A DNA stretch of 64,000 bases, from the NCBI RefSeq assembly GCF_009908285.1, contig NZ_JAAARM010000027.1:1-64000 (forward strand), given 5' to 3'. The notes beneath the pieces are model-generated. The model made no database searches. It worked only from the letters and a program-made list of their open reading frames with translations, and had not been told where the DNA came from. The translations under genes and the position numbers were made by a program. The stretch's first letter is position 1. Each line of letters opens with the position of its first letter. Shown here in pieces: positions 23,577 through 31,994 of this stretch. This stretch comes from Pseudomonas sp. Fl4BN1 (GTDB lineage: Bacteria > Pseudomonadota > Gammaproteobacteria > Pseudomonadales > Pseudomonadaceae).

Positions 23577-25130
23577 ATGTCAGTTTCCGCTGCGAACGCT
23601 GTCCTCTCGGTCAGCGGTATCGGCAAGACCTATGTGCAGCCGGTATTGACCGGCATCGACCTGACGCTGATGCGCGGTGAGGTGCTGGCGTTGACCGGGG
23701 AGAACGGCGCAGGCAAGAGCACCTTGTCGAAGATCATCGGCGGCCTGGTCAGTCCCACTACTGGCCACATGCAGTTCAACGGCCAGGATTATCGCCCCGG
23801 TAGTCGGACCCAGGCCGAGGAGACGGGCATTCGCATGGTCATGCAGGAGTTGAACCTGCTGCCAACCCTGTCGGTGGCCGAGAACCTGTTCCTCGATAAC
23901 CTGCCCAGCAACGGTGGCTGGATCAGTCGCAAGCAGCTGCGCAAAGCGGCAATCGAGGCCATGGCCCAGGTCGGTCTGGAAGCCATCGACCCCGACACCC
24001 TGGTAGGCGAGCTGGGCATTGGTCACCAGCAGATGGTGGAGATCGCCCGCAACCTGATTGGTGATTGTCATGTGCTGATTCTTGATGAGCCGACCGCCAT
24101 GCTCACGTCCCGTGAGGTGGAGATGCTCTTCGAACAGATCACTCGCCTGCAGGCCCGAGGCGTGTCGATCATCTATATCTCCCATCGCCTGGAAGAGCTG
24201 GCCCGGGTGGCTCAGCGTATTGCCGTGTTGCGTGATGGTTGCCTGGTCTGTGTCGAGCCAATGGCCAACTACAACAGTGAACAACTGGTGAACCTGATGG
24301 TCGGCCGCGAGCTGGGCGAACACATCGACCTGGGCGAACGCAAGATTGGTGTGCCGGCGTTGACGGTGAGCAATCTCAGTCGTTCGGACAAGGTCCGCGA
24401 TGTGTCCTTCCAGGTGCGCAGTGGCGAGATCTTCGGTATTTCCGGTTTGATCGGGGCAGGGCGCACCGAGCTGTTGCGCCTGATCTTTGGTGCCGATGCC
24501 GCCGACAGCGGCAGCATTGCCCTGGGCACACCGCCCCGTCCGGTGAGCATTCGCTCTCCCGTCGACGCGGTGGCCAATGGCATTGCCTTGATCACCGAAG
24601 ATCGCAAGGGCGAGGGGCTACTGTTGACCCAGTCCATCAGCGCCAATATCGCCCTGGGCAACATGCCGGCGATCTCCAGCAGTGGCTTGGTCAAGCCTCA
24701 GGAGGAGGTACAGCTGGCCCAGCGACAGATCGATGCCATGCGCATCCGCAGTTCCAGCCCGGCGCAACTGGTGTCGGAGTTGTCTGGCGGCAACCAGCAG
24801 AAAGTAGTGATTGGTCGCTGGCTGGAGCGCGAGTGTTCGGTACTGCTGTTCGACGAACCTACTCGTGGTATCGATGTCGGCGCCAAGTTCGATATCTATG
24901 GCCTGTTGGGCGAGTTGACCCGTCAGGGCAAGGCTCTGGTGGTGGTGTCCAGCGACCTGCGGGAGTTGATGCTGATCTGTGATCGCATCGGTGTGCTTTC
25001 GGCCGGGCGCTTGATCGATACTTTCGAGCGCGACAGCTGGAGCCAGGACGAATTGCTTGCCGCCGCGTTTGCCGGCTATCAAAAACCAGATGCGTTGCTC
25101 AATGAAGCGGCGCCTAGGAATGCATCATGA
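23577..25130 (+). CDS. rbsA: Ribose ABC transporter ATP-binding protein (double ATPase)
   Basis: The 517-residue protein has two ABC domains. The first has Walker A GENGAGKST, a GIGHQQMVEIARNL signature and Walker B VLILDEPTAML; the second has the degenerate GLIGAGRTEL in place of a full Walker A, with the signature LSGGNQQKVVIGRWL and LLFDEPTRGIDVG. This asymmetry is standard for sugar importers of the RbsA/MglA type. The stop overlaps rbsC (ATGA). Confidence 0.95.
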   Translation: MSVSAANAVLSVSGIGKTYVQPVLTGIDLTLMRGEVLALTGENGAGKSTLSKIIGGLVSPTTGHMQFNGQDYRPGSRTQAEETGIRMVMQELNLLPTLSVAENLFLDNLPSNGGWISRKQLRKAAIEAMAQVGLEAIDPDTLVGELGIGHQQMVEIARNLIGDCHVLILDEPTAMLTSREVEMLFEQITRLQARGVSIIYISHRLEELARVAQRIAVLRDGCLVCVEPMANYNSEQLVNLMVGRELGEHIDLGERKIGVPALTVSNLSRSDKVRDVSFQVRSGEIFGISGLIGAGRTELLRLIFGADAADSGSIALGTPPRPVSIRSPVDAVANGIALITEDRKGEGLLLTQSISANIALGNMPAISSSGLVKPQEEVQLAQRQIDAMRIRSSSPAQLVSELSGGNQQKVVIGRWLERECSVLLFDEPTRGIDVGAKFDIYGLLGELTRQGKALVVVSSDLRELMLICDRIGVLSAGRLIDTFERDSWSQDELLAAAFAGYQKPDALLNEAAPRNAS

Positions 25131-26104
25131 AAACTGCATCTGCACAGGGTAAGCGCGGCGGCCAGTACTACGGCCTTGGCACCTATCTGGGGCTGGCCGG
25201 AGCGCTGTTGGGGATGATCATTCTGTTCTCCCTGCTCAGCAGCCACTTTCTGTCATATGACACCTTCAGCACCCTGGCCAACCAGATTCCCGACCTGATG
25301 GTGCTGGCGGTGGGCATGACCTTCGTCTTGATTATCGGCGGCATCGATCTGTCCGTGGGTTCGGTGCTGGCCCTGGCCGCCTCGACCGTCAGCGTGGCGA
25401 TCCTTGGCTGGGGCTGGAGCGTGGTGCCTGCGGCGTTGTTGGGCATGGCCTGTGCGGCGCTGGCCGGAACCGTGACCGGCTCGATCACCGTGGCCTGGCG
25501 CATTCCGTCATTCATTGTGTCCCTGGGTGTGCTGGAGATGGCCAGGGGCGTCGCCTACCAGATGACTGGCTCGCGCACGGCTTATATCGGCGATGCTTTC
25601 GCTTGGTTGTCGAATCCAATTGCCTTTGGCATTTCGCCGTCGTTTATCATTGCCCTGCTGATTATCTTTCTGGCCCAGGCGGTGCTGACTCGCACTGTGT
25701 TCGGCCGCTATCTGATCGGCATTGGTACCAACGAAGAGGCGGTGCGTCTGGCGGGGATCAACCCCAGGCCCTACAAGATCCTGGTGTTCAGTCTGATGGG
25801 ATTGTTGGCGGGCATTGCTGCACTGTTTCAAATTTCTCGCCTGGAAGCGGCAGACCCGAATGCGGGCTCCGGTCTGGAGTTGCAGGTCATCGCCGCGGTG
25901 GTGATTGGCGGCACCAGCCTGATGGGCGGACGTGGCTCGGTGATCAGTACCTTCTTCGGCGTCTTGATTATTTCCGTGCTGGCTGCAGGTCTGGCGCAAA
26001 TCGGTGCATCAGAGCCGACCAAGCGCATCATCACCGGTGCAGTCATCGTGATTGCCGTGGTGCTGGACACCTATCGCAGCCAGCGCGCCAATCGGCGGGT
26101 TTGA
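25127..26104 (+). CDS. rbsC: Ribose ABC transporter permease
   Basis: The 325-residue inner-membrane protein has about eight to ten hydrophobic segments and the family motifs GMTFVLIIGGIDLSVGSVLA and LEAADPNAGSGLELQVIAAV, which precede the coupling loop and are found in RbsC/AraH permeases. It overlaps rbsA by 4 bp and ends 3 bp before rbsR. Confidence 0.95.
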   Translation: MKTASAQGKRGGQYYGLGTYLGLAGALLGMIILFSLLSSHFLSYDTFSTLANQIPDLMVLAVGMTFVLIIGGIDLSVGSVLALAASTVSVAILGWGWSVVPAALLGMACAALAGTVTGSITVAWRIPSFIVSLGVLEMARGVAYQMTGSRTAYIGDAFAWLSNPIAFGISPSFIIALLIIFLAQAVLTRTVFGRYLIGIGTNEEAVRLAGINPRPYKILVFSLMGLLAGIAALFQISRLEAADPNAGSGLELQVIAAVVIGGTSLMGGRGSVISTFFGVLIISVLAAGLAQIGASEPTKRIITGAVIVIAVVLDTYRSQRANRRV

Positions 26105-26107
26105 TTC

Positions 26108-27127
26108 ATGGCAACAATCAAGGATGTGGCGGCGCTGGCAGGGATTTCCTATACCACCGTGTCCCATGTGCTGAATAAGACGCGCCCCGTCAGCGAAGAG
26201 GTTCGGGTCAAGGTTGAGGCCGCGATCAAGCACCTGGACTATGTGCCCAGTGCGGTGGCGCGTTCGCTGAAGGCCAAGACCACGGCGACCATCGGCCTGC
26301 TGGTGCCAAACAGCCTCAACCCTTACTTTGCCGAGTTGGCTCGGGGAATCGAGGATTACTGCGAACGCAACGGTTACTGCGTGATTCTCTGCAACTCCGA
26401 TGACAACCCGCAGAAGCAGCGCAACTATCTGCGAGTGCTGCTGGAGAAGCGTATCGATGGGTTGATCGTCACCTCGGCCGGTGGCGACAGTAGCTTGGCC
26501 CAGGGTCTGGCCGGCGTGCGCACGCCGATGGTGATTGTCGACCGCGGGCTGGAAGGGGTGGATGCCGATCTGGTGCGTATCGATCACCAGTACGGCGCTT
26601 ATCTGGCGACTCGGCACTTGCTGGAACTGGGGCATCGGGACATCGCCTGCATCGGTGGGCCGGCCAATACCAGCGTGGCGCAGATGCGTCTGGCAGGGTT
26701 TCGCCAGGCCTTGCAAGAGGCCGGTGTTGAAGTGTCTGGAGGGCGCATCCTGGAAAGTGATTTCAGCAGCACGGGTGGTTATCGCGCGGCGGCGCAGTTG
26801 CTCGACAGCCATCCGCCGAGTGCGATTTTTGCGGCTAACGACATGATGGGCATCGGCGTGTTGCGAGCGGCTGCGGAGCGCAATATCCGCGTGCCCAGCG
26901 AGCTTTCAGTGATCGGTTTCGACGACATCCTCATGAGCCGTTATGTCTACCCGGCGCTGACCACGGTCGGCCAGTCGATCCTGCAGTTGGGGGAGACCGC
27001 GGCAGAGTTGTTGTTGCGGCGCATTGCCAGCCGGGATCTGCCGATCGATCAGCGCATCGTTACGCCGAATATTGTCTTGCGTGAATCAACTGCGCCGTTC
27101 AGTGGCGCATTTGCCGAATACCGTTGA
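26108..27127 (+). CDS. rbsR: LacI-family ribose operon repressor
   Basis: The 339-residue protein has an N-terminal helix-turn-helix (ATIKDVAALAGISYTTVSHV) and hinge (YVPSAVARSLKAKTT), followed by a ribose-binding-protein-like sensor with YFAELARGIEDYCERNGY and FAANDMMGIGVL. It probably binds the palindrome at 22419 and is released by ribose. It is embedded in the operon it is likely to control. Confidence 0.93.
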   Translation: MATIKDVAALAGISYTTVSHVLNKTRPVSEEVRVKVEAAIKHLDYVPSAVARSLKAKTTATIGLLVPNSLNPYFAELARGIEDYCERNGYCVILCNSDDNPQKQRNYLRVLLEKRIDGLIVTSAGGDSSLAQGLAGVRTPMVIVDRGLEGVDADLVRIDHQYGAYLATRHLLELGHRDIACIGGPANTSVAQMRLAGFRQALQEAGVEVSGGRILESDFSSTGGYRAAAQLLDSHPPSAIFAANDMMGIGVLRAAAERNIRVPSELSVIGFDDILMSRYVYPALTTVGQSILQLGETAAELLLRRIASRDLPIDQRIVTPNIVLRESTAPFSGAFAEYR

Positions 27128-27151
27128 ACCCAATTGATCGAGTGTCGATGT

Positions 27152-28069
27152 ATGCCAGCAAAAGTAGCGGTAGTGGGCAGTCTCAACATGGACCTGGTGA
27201 CCCGGGCCGAGCGCCTGCCCCGAGAGGGTGAGACGCTGATTGGCAAGTCCTTTGCCACGGTGTCCGGTGGCAAGGGTGCCAACCAGGCGGTGGCTGCGGC
27301 CCGACTGGGGGCACAGGTGTCGATGGTTGGTTGTGTCGGTGATGACGCCTATGGCGAGCAATTGCGCCATGCGTTGCTCGCCGAGCGAATCGATTGCCAG
27401 GCTGTGAGTAGGGTCGAGGGTTCCAGTGGTGTGGCCCTGATTGTGGTGGACGACAGCAGTCAGAATGCGATTGTCATCGTCGCCGGCGGCAATGGTCTGC
27501 TCAGTCCTGAGAAAGTCGCTGGTTTCGATACGGTGTTGCAGGAGGCCAAGGTGATCATCTGTCAGCTCGAAGTGCCTCTGGCGACGGTGGGCTACACCCT
27601 CAAGCGCGGGCGTGAGCTGGGCAAGACGGTGATTCTCAACCCCGCTCCGGCCAGCGGTCCACTGCCGAGCGAGTGGTATGGAGCGATCGATTACCTGATT
27701 CCCAATGAGAGCGAGGCATCTGCCCTTAGTGGTGTGACGGTGGACTCCCTGGAAACTGCCGAGGCCGCGGCCACTCGCTTGATCGCCGCCGGTGCTGGCA
27801 AGGTCATTGTTACCTTGGGCGCCCAGGGTTCACTGTTTGCCAATGGTCACAGTTTCGAGCATTTTCCGGCGCCCAAGGTCAAGGCGATCGACACCACGGC
27901 GGCGGGGGACACCTTCGTTGGTGGTTTTGCTGCGGCCCTGGCTGTCGGCAAGAGCGAGGCCGAGGCAATCCGTTTTGGACAGATTGCCGCAGCGCTGTCG
28001 GTGACTCGCGCCGGAGCCCAGCCTTCCATTCCCACGCTGTCCGACGTTCAGGCGTTTGTCCCCTCATGA
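27152..28069 (+). CDS. rbsK: Ribokinase
   Basis: RbsK phosphorylates ribose at O5. The 305-residue PfkB-family protein has VVGSLNMDLVTR at the start, SGGKGANQAVAAARLGA (first PfkB signature) and DTTAAGDTFVGGFAAAL (second signature with the catalytic Asp and anion hole). The start ATG 27152 was chosen from family alignment. Its stop overlaps rbsD. Confidence 0.95.
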   Translation: MPAKVAVVGSLNMDLVTRAERLPREGETLIGKSFATVSGGKGANQAVAAARLGAQVSMVGCVGDDAYGEQLRHALLAERIDCQAVSRVEGSSGVALIVVDDSSQNAIVIVAGGNGLLSPEKVAGFDTVLQEAKVIICQLEVPLATVGYTLKRGRELGKTVILNPAPASGPLPSEWYGAIDYLIPNESEASALSGVTVDSLETAEAAATRLIAAGAGKVIVTLGAQGSLFANGHSFEHFPAPKVKAIDTTAAGDTFVGGFAAALAVGKSEAEAIRFGQIAAALSVTRAGAQPSIPTLSDVQAFVPS

Positions 28070-28470
28070 AAAAAACACCGTTGCTCAATATTGCCTTGTC
28101 CCGCTTGGTTGCATCCCTGGGTCATGGCGACATCGTGGTGATCGGCGATGCCGGCCTGCCGGTGCCGCCAGGTGTCGAGTTGATCGACCTGGCGCTGACT
28201 CATGGTGTTCCTGATTTTCTCGGTACGCTCAAGGTGCTGCTCAGCGAAATGCAGGTGGAGCGTCATGTGCTGGCCGAGGAAATTCTGCTCAAGCGACCAA
28301 CGCCGCTGCCGGCGCTCGAGGCATTGACCGTCGGCGGTCAGCTGGGGCAGCGGCAGCTCTTGAAGCATGAGGATTTCAAGGTGCTCAGTCGACAGGCTCG
28401 TGCAGTGATTCGCACGGGGGAGTGCCAACCGTATTGCAATATCGCCCTGATTGCCGGGGTGACCTTCTAG
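28066..28470 (+). CDS. rbsD: D-ribose pyranase
   Basis: RbsD interconverts the beta-pyranose and furanose forms of ribose, supplying the form used by the kinase. The 134-residue product has LSRLVASLGHGDIVVIGDAGLP with the conserved His and Asp, and IRTGECQPYCNIALIAGV at the C-terminus, both family signatures. Length is normal. Overlaps rbsK by 4 bp. Confidence 0.95.
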   Translation: MKKTPLLNIALSRLVASLGHGDIVVIGDAGLPVPPGVELIDLALTHGVPDFLGTLKVLLSEMQVERHVLAEEILLKRPTPLPALEALTVGGQLGQRQLLKHEDFKVLSRQARAVIRTGECQPYCNIALIAGVTF

Positions 28471-28512
28471 GCCGCTATCCGGCTTTTTCCTACTTTGCAC
28501 AAGGAGTGCGCC

Positions 28513-29541
28513 ATGCGCCGCTATGCTCAGCTATTTCAACACTGGACCCGGAGTCTGCTGCTCTTGTCTCTTCTCACTGCTACTGGCGCTCATGGGGCGG
28601 AAAAAATTGATCTGATCATCGATACCGATCCAGGGGCTGATGATGTCGTGGCCCTGCTGTTTGCCTTGGCGTCTCCCGAGGAGTTGCACGTTCGGGCGCT
28701 GACCACTGTGGCGGGTAATGTGCGTCTGGACAAAACTTCGCGCAACGCTCGTCTGGCGCGTGAATGGGCTGGACGCGAGGAGGTGCCGGTCTACGCTGGG
28801 GCGCCCAAACCGTTGCTGCGTACGCCGATTTACGCGGAGAATATCCACGGTAAGGAGGGTATCTCCGGTGTCACCGTGCATGAACCCAAGGCGCCCCTGG
28901 CCAAGGGCAATGCAGTCAATTACCTGATCGATACGCTGCGTGCGGCCAAGCCCCACAGCATTACCATCGCCATGCTCGGTCCGCAGACCAACCTCGCGTT
29001 GGCGCTGGTCCAGGCGCCGGACATCACTCAAGGCATCAAGGAAGTGGTGGTCATGGGCGGGGCGCATTTCAATGGCGGCAACATTACGCCGGTGGCGGAA
29101 TTCAACTTGTTCGCCGACCCTCAGGCCGCGGAAGTGGTGCTCAATAGTGGTGTCAAGCTGACTTACCTGCCGTTGGACGTCACTCATAAAGTACTGACCA
29201 GTGATGCGCGCCTGCAGAAAATTGCCGCGTTGAACAACAACGCCAGTAAGGTTGTAGGCGATATTCTCAATGAGTACGTAAAAGGCGACATGGAGCACTA
29301 CGGCATTCCCGGTGGCCCGGTGCATGACGCTACCGTTATTGCTTACCTGCTCAAGCCTGAGCTGTTCAGCGGGCGTCAGGCCAACATGGTCATCGATAGT
29401 CGTGAAGGTCCGACCTTTGGTCAGACTATCGTGGATTGGTATGACGGCCTGAAACAGAAGAAGAATGTGTTTTGGGTCGAGAGCGGTGACGCTCAGGGCT
29501 TCTTCGATTTGCTCACCGAGCGCCTGGCTCGCCTCAAGTAA
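28513..29541 (+). CDS. Periplasmic inosine-uridine nucleoside hydrolase
   Basis: The 342-residue product has a signal peptide (hydrophobic LLLLSLLTATGAHGA, cleavage about 29) and the calcium-binding IIDTDPGADDVVALLFA motif at 35-51, then VVMGGAHF and GGPVHDATVIAYLL of the nucleoside hydrolase family. It should split nucleosides outside the cytosol into base and ribose; as last gene of the rbs operon it would feed the ribose transporter. AAGGAG lies 7 bp before the ATG. The signal peptide, absent from the well-known E. coli enzymes, makes this physiological link plausible. Confidence 0.9.
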   Translation: MRRYAQLFQHWTRSLLLLSLLTATGAHGAEKIDLIIDTDPGADDVVALLFALASPEELHVRALTTVAGNVRLDKTSRNARLAREWAGREEVPVYAGAPKPLLRTPIYAENIHGKEGISGVTVHEPKAPLAKGNAVNYLIDTLRAAKPHSITIAMLGPQTNLALALVQAPDITQGIKEVVVMGGAHFNGGNITPVAEFNLFADPQAAEVVLNSGVKLTYLPLDVTHKVLTSDARLQKIAALNNNASKVVGDILNEYVKGDMEHYGIPGGPVHDATVIAYLLKPELFSGRQANMVIDSREGPTFGQTIVDWYDGLKQKKNVFWVESGDAQGFFDLLTERLARLK

Positions 29542-29548
29542 GCATCGC

Positions 29549-29572
29549 CCCCGCAGGTACCGGCCTGCGGGG
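29549..29572 (+). terminator. Terminator between the rbs operon and the convergent 29575 gene
   Basis: CCCCGCAGG-TACCGG-CCTGCGGGG, a perfect 9-bp stem, 8 bp after the hydrolase stop. T run is poor (TTCTA), so efficiency is uncertain. Confidence 0.65.
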
Positions 29573-29574
29573 TT

Positions 29575-29877
29575 CTACTCCCGTTCCAGATCCTGTACAC
29601 CCTGGTGGTCGACAGGATACTTCTCGAATACCTGTTCAATGAATGCTCGGGCGGACTGGGTTCCCAGCTCCTTGACCAGCAGGTCTATGCCAATGATCGC
29701 CAACTCCTCCGGGCTCCCCGGACTATAGGAGCATTGGCCCTGGGGCCATTTGGCTTTGATGTCGGCGTCGATACTCACGGTGGCCATGAAAGTCTCACGA
29801 ATTCGGATGGGGCGGTCGCCGGGACGGGCCCGGGCGGATACTTGTAGCGTCGCAGAGTTAACCATGTTGCTGGGCAT
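29575..29877 (-). CDS. Conserved hypothetical protein (100 aa)
   Basis: The product has a first half with short strands (SATLQVSARARPGDRPIRIRET) and a helical C-terminal half (EELAIIGIDLLVKELGTQ). There is no signal peptide or membrane segment and no domain I recognise. The start is set to ATG 29877 because GGAG lies 6 bp upstream; another in-frame ATG lies at 29898. Composition and codon use match the surrounding core genes. Confidence 0.65.
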   Translation of the reverse strand: MPSNMVNSATLQVSARARPGDRPIRIRETFMATVSIDADIKAKWPQGQCSYSPGSPEELAIIGIDLLVKELGTQSARAFIEQVFEKYPVDHQGVQDLERE

Positions 29878-29951
29878 TTGGCACTCCGACTTAGGCATCA
29901 GGCAGGGGGCTATGCGACACTGCTGTTTTTCCTGTGCTCAAGGAAGCTCGT

Positions 29952-30257
29952 GTGCAAATCGATTTGAACCAGCCTGACGCCCTGACCTTGGACGCGGTGC
30001 GCCAGCTTCTGGCATCAGCCAGCGACAATGTGCACACCCAGTTGCGTGTGACCAGAACCGGGATTGCCTATATCTCTTCGGGAGTAGTCGGCGGTGTCGA
30101 GATTGAAGGGTTGTTGTTTCGCCTGGAGACCTGGGCTGCGGGATCCGGTTATGTTGGACTGGTGGCGGCCAGCGATGAGGTCTGGGTCATGCAGATTTTC
30201 AATGCGCTTAAGCAGAACTGGCCAAAGCCGGCGTTCGACTACATCGATATCTATTGA
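29952..30257 (+). CDS. Conserved hypothetical protein (101 aa)
   Basis: The product (MQIDLNQPDALTLDAVRQLL..., ending DYIDIY) is a small soluble protein with alternating strands and helices and no signal. AAGGA lies 8 bp before the GTG at 29952, preferred over an in-frame TTG at 29934. I do not recognise the family. It is divergent from the 29575 gene. Confidence 0.7.
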   Translation: MQIDLNQPDALTLDAVRQLLASASDNVHTQLRVTRTGIAYISSGVVGGVEIEGLLFRLETWAAGSGYVGLVAASDEVWVMQIFNALKQNWPKPAFDYIDIY

Positions 30258-30419
30258 GTGCTGTTCATATTCAGTGACGATTGTCCTGTGAAAGTGTTGC
30301 GATGGCTGAGGCAGACTTGTCCGCTGCCCGATCAATAGGGCAAATGGCCATTTTGTTTTGAAACCAAAAACCAAATCAGCTGTCGCACGATCTCTGCTTA
30401 TTTTTGAAAAGGAGGCTTC

Positions 30420-30731
30420 ATGCCTTGGAAGCTCGCTTCATTCGGAACGTTGTTGGCCGCCATTGTACTCAGTGGATGCAGCACTGCCGGGTCGACAAAG
30501 GAGCCTGTGGCTGCTGAGCCCTTGCACACTCGCTGTGAAGCAACAGGCGCTGAATTTGCCGTCGGCAAGAAGGCCTCTCCCGAGTTGCTTGAACAGGCCC
30601 GTACTCGTGCTGGAGCGCAGTATGCAAGGTTCCTCAAGCCTAATGACATGATCACCCTGGAATACCGCTCCGATCGCCTGAACCTCAATACTGACGCCGG
30701 CCTGGTGGTGACTCGGGTCAACTGTGGCTGA
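30420..30731 (+). CDS. I78-family peptidase inhibitor lipoprotein
   Basis: The 103-residue product has a lipoprotein signal ending VLSGC (Cys20). The mature part has C-x-ATGAEFAVGKKASPELLEQA, AGAQYARFLKPND and TLEYRSDRLNLNTDA ending with VTRVNCG, the pattern of the I78 (elastase-inhibitor-like) family, including two Cys that probably pair. It would protect the envelope from host or self serine proteases. AAAAGGAGG precedes the ATG; a strong terminator follows. Confidence 0.85.
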   Translation: MPWKLASFGTLLAAIVLSGCSTAGSTKEPVAAEPLHTRCEATGAEFAVGKKASPELLEQARTRAGAQYARFLKPNDMITLEYRSDRLNLNTDAGLVVTRVNCG

Positions 30732-30756
30732 GGGTTGAAGCTTTTTGTTGCCCACA

Positions 30757-30787
30757 AAAAACCCCGTCACATGGACGGGGTTTTTTA
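30757..30787 (+). terminator. Bidirectional terminator between the I78 gene and csp
   Basis: Six A residues, CCCCGTC, loop ACAT, GACGGGG, then six T residues. It serves both convergent genes. Confidence 0.92.
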
Positions 30788-30800
30788 AGCTCGCTGAGAT

Positions 30801-31013
30801 TTACTCAGGGCGAACTTGTGCAGCTTGCATACCCTTTTGGCCTTTCTCAGCCACGAAGGAAACGGTTTGGCCTTCTTTCAGGCTTTTGAAACCGTCGCTT
30901 TCAATAGCTTTGAAGTGTACGAACAGGTCGTCACCGCCACCTTGAGGAGTGATGAAGCCGAAGCCTTTTTCATCGTTGAACCATTTTACGGTGCCGGTTT
31001 GGCGATTAGACAT
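30801..31013 (-). CDS. Cold-shock protein (CspA family)
   Basis: The 70-residue OB-fold protein has RNP1 KGFGFITP and RNP2 DLFVHFKAI, with QAAQVRPE at the end. It binds single-stranded RNA as a chaperone. ATG 31013 is the family start. An unusually long gene-free upstream stretch (about 290 bp, partly AT-rich) is consistent with the long structured 5' leaders of cold-shock mRNAs. I cannot assign a specific csp number. Confidence 0.93.
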   Translation of the reverse strand: MSNRQTGTVKWFNDEKGFGFITPQGGGDDLFVHFKAIESDGFKSLKEGQTVSFVAEKGQKGMQAAQVRPE

Positions 31014-31306
31014 GGTGTATCTCCAAGAAACATATATTTTCAGTAGTGCTGTGCTGCTCAGGCCAACTGGGCACACCGAGCTATCATAGTCGAAATGTTC
31101 GGCTTGGGAGCCCCCTGTGGGCACTGTTTGCCCGATGTATCCATGTTTTTTACTGCCTTGAACGGCTGAAGGCCCCGGTTTAAAGGGCTTTCACGGAAAA
31201 TATACGGTGATAAAAAAACCCGTAAAAGCTGCGTAAATTGTGAAAAAAACCGCATTTTAAGCTCGCTTATCACGCGTTGGCGCAGTCTGTTTCGAGTATG
31301 GGTGGG

Positions 31307-31606
31307 TTATTTGACCACTCGGCAAGCAGCGATGGCGTCCAGCGCTCTGGTTCTCAGGTCGGCGCTAGGCTGCTTGGTTTTGCTCATCAGCTCCTTGATT
31401 TCCTCAGTGGTGAATTTTTCATTCAGCTTGTCGGCACCACAGGCGCAATGTTTTTCGGCGCTTTTAACGTCGACGCTCTGGCTCGCCGCTGCGGTGCAGT
31501 CTTTCATGTAGTCGGCGCGTGCACCGGCGGGCCAGGCAGCTTGTGCGCTCAAGGGCAGCAACAAGGCAAGCGGAGCGCTAAGGGCAAGCAATTTGATAAG
31601 GCGCAT
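31307..31606 (-). CDS. Periplasmic hypothetical protein with conserved cysteines
   Basis: The 99-residue product has a signal peptide (cleavage after SAQA, about 23). The mature protein has four Cys, including a CAC pair (HCACGADKLNEKF), and a helical C-terminal part with SADLRTRALDAIAACR. It looks like the small helical periplasmic proteins common in Pseudomonas. Function unknown. The AGGAGAATTCG upstream is a good ribosome-binding site. Confidence 0.75.
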   Translation of the reverse strand: MRLIKLLALSAPLALLLPLSAQAAWPAGARADYMKDCTAAASQSVDVKSAEKHCACGADKLNEKFTTEEIKELMSKTKQPSADLRTRALDAIAACRVVK

Positions 31607-31994
31607 GAGTCGAATTCTCCTGAGGTCGATAACAAGGGCGACGATTCTCGGGGTATTTGAGGCCAGACGTACATCCCAAGTTCATTTTCTTAAATAAAAG
31701 ACCAGAAAGCGCATATGGGGAAACGCGTCGCGCGGTGATTACGATTTTTCTGTGCTAGCATGCCCGGCTTGGGTGTTTTCAAGCTTTGGGTCTTTTTATT
31801 TCCCTTGCCGTTTATGCCTCATTAATTTTTTTGATTTGAACCCCAGTCACTCTGGTTCGGTTTCCTGGTTGGCCGCAAGGCTCTTGCCACTGTGAGGCAG
31901 GCGTTCGATGTTGAACGGCTGGACTGAATCGCGTACTGGCTCATCCCAACCCACGTGACCTTTGGTAGGGGTCACCACTAGGAGAGGAGGCGCC
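31607..31994 (+). promoter_or_regulatory. Leader and promoter region of thrS
   Basis: 388 bp with no gene. A -10-like TAGCAT lies at about 31758. A hairpin GTGACC (31955-31960)/GGTCAC (31970-31975) sits just before the thrS ribosome-binding site (GAGAGGAGG). E. coli thrS is autoregulated at a structured leader; whether this leader does the same is inference. Confidence 0.45.
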
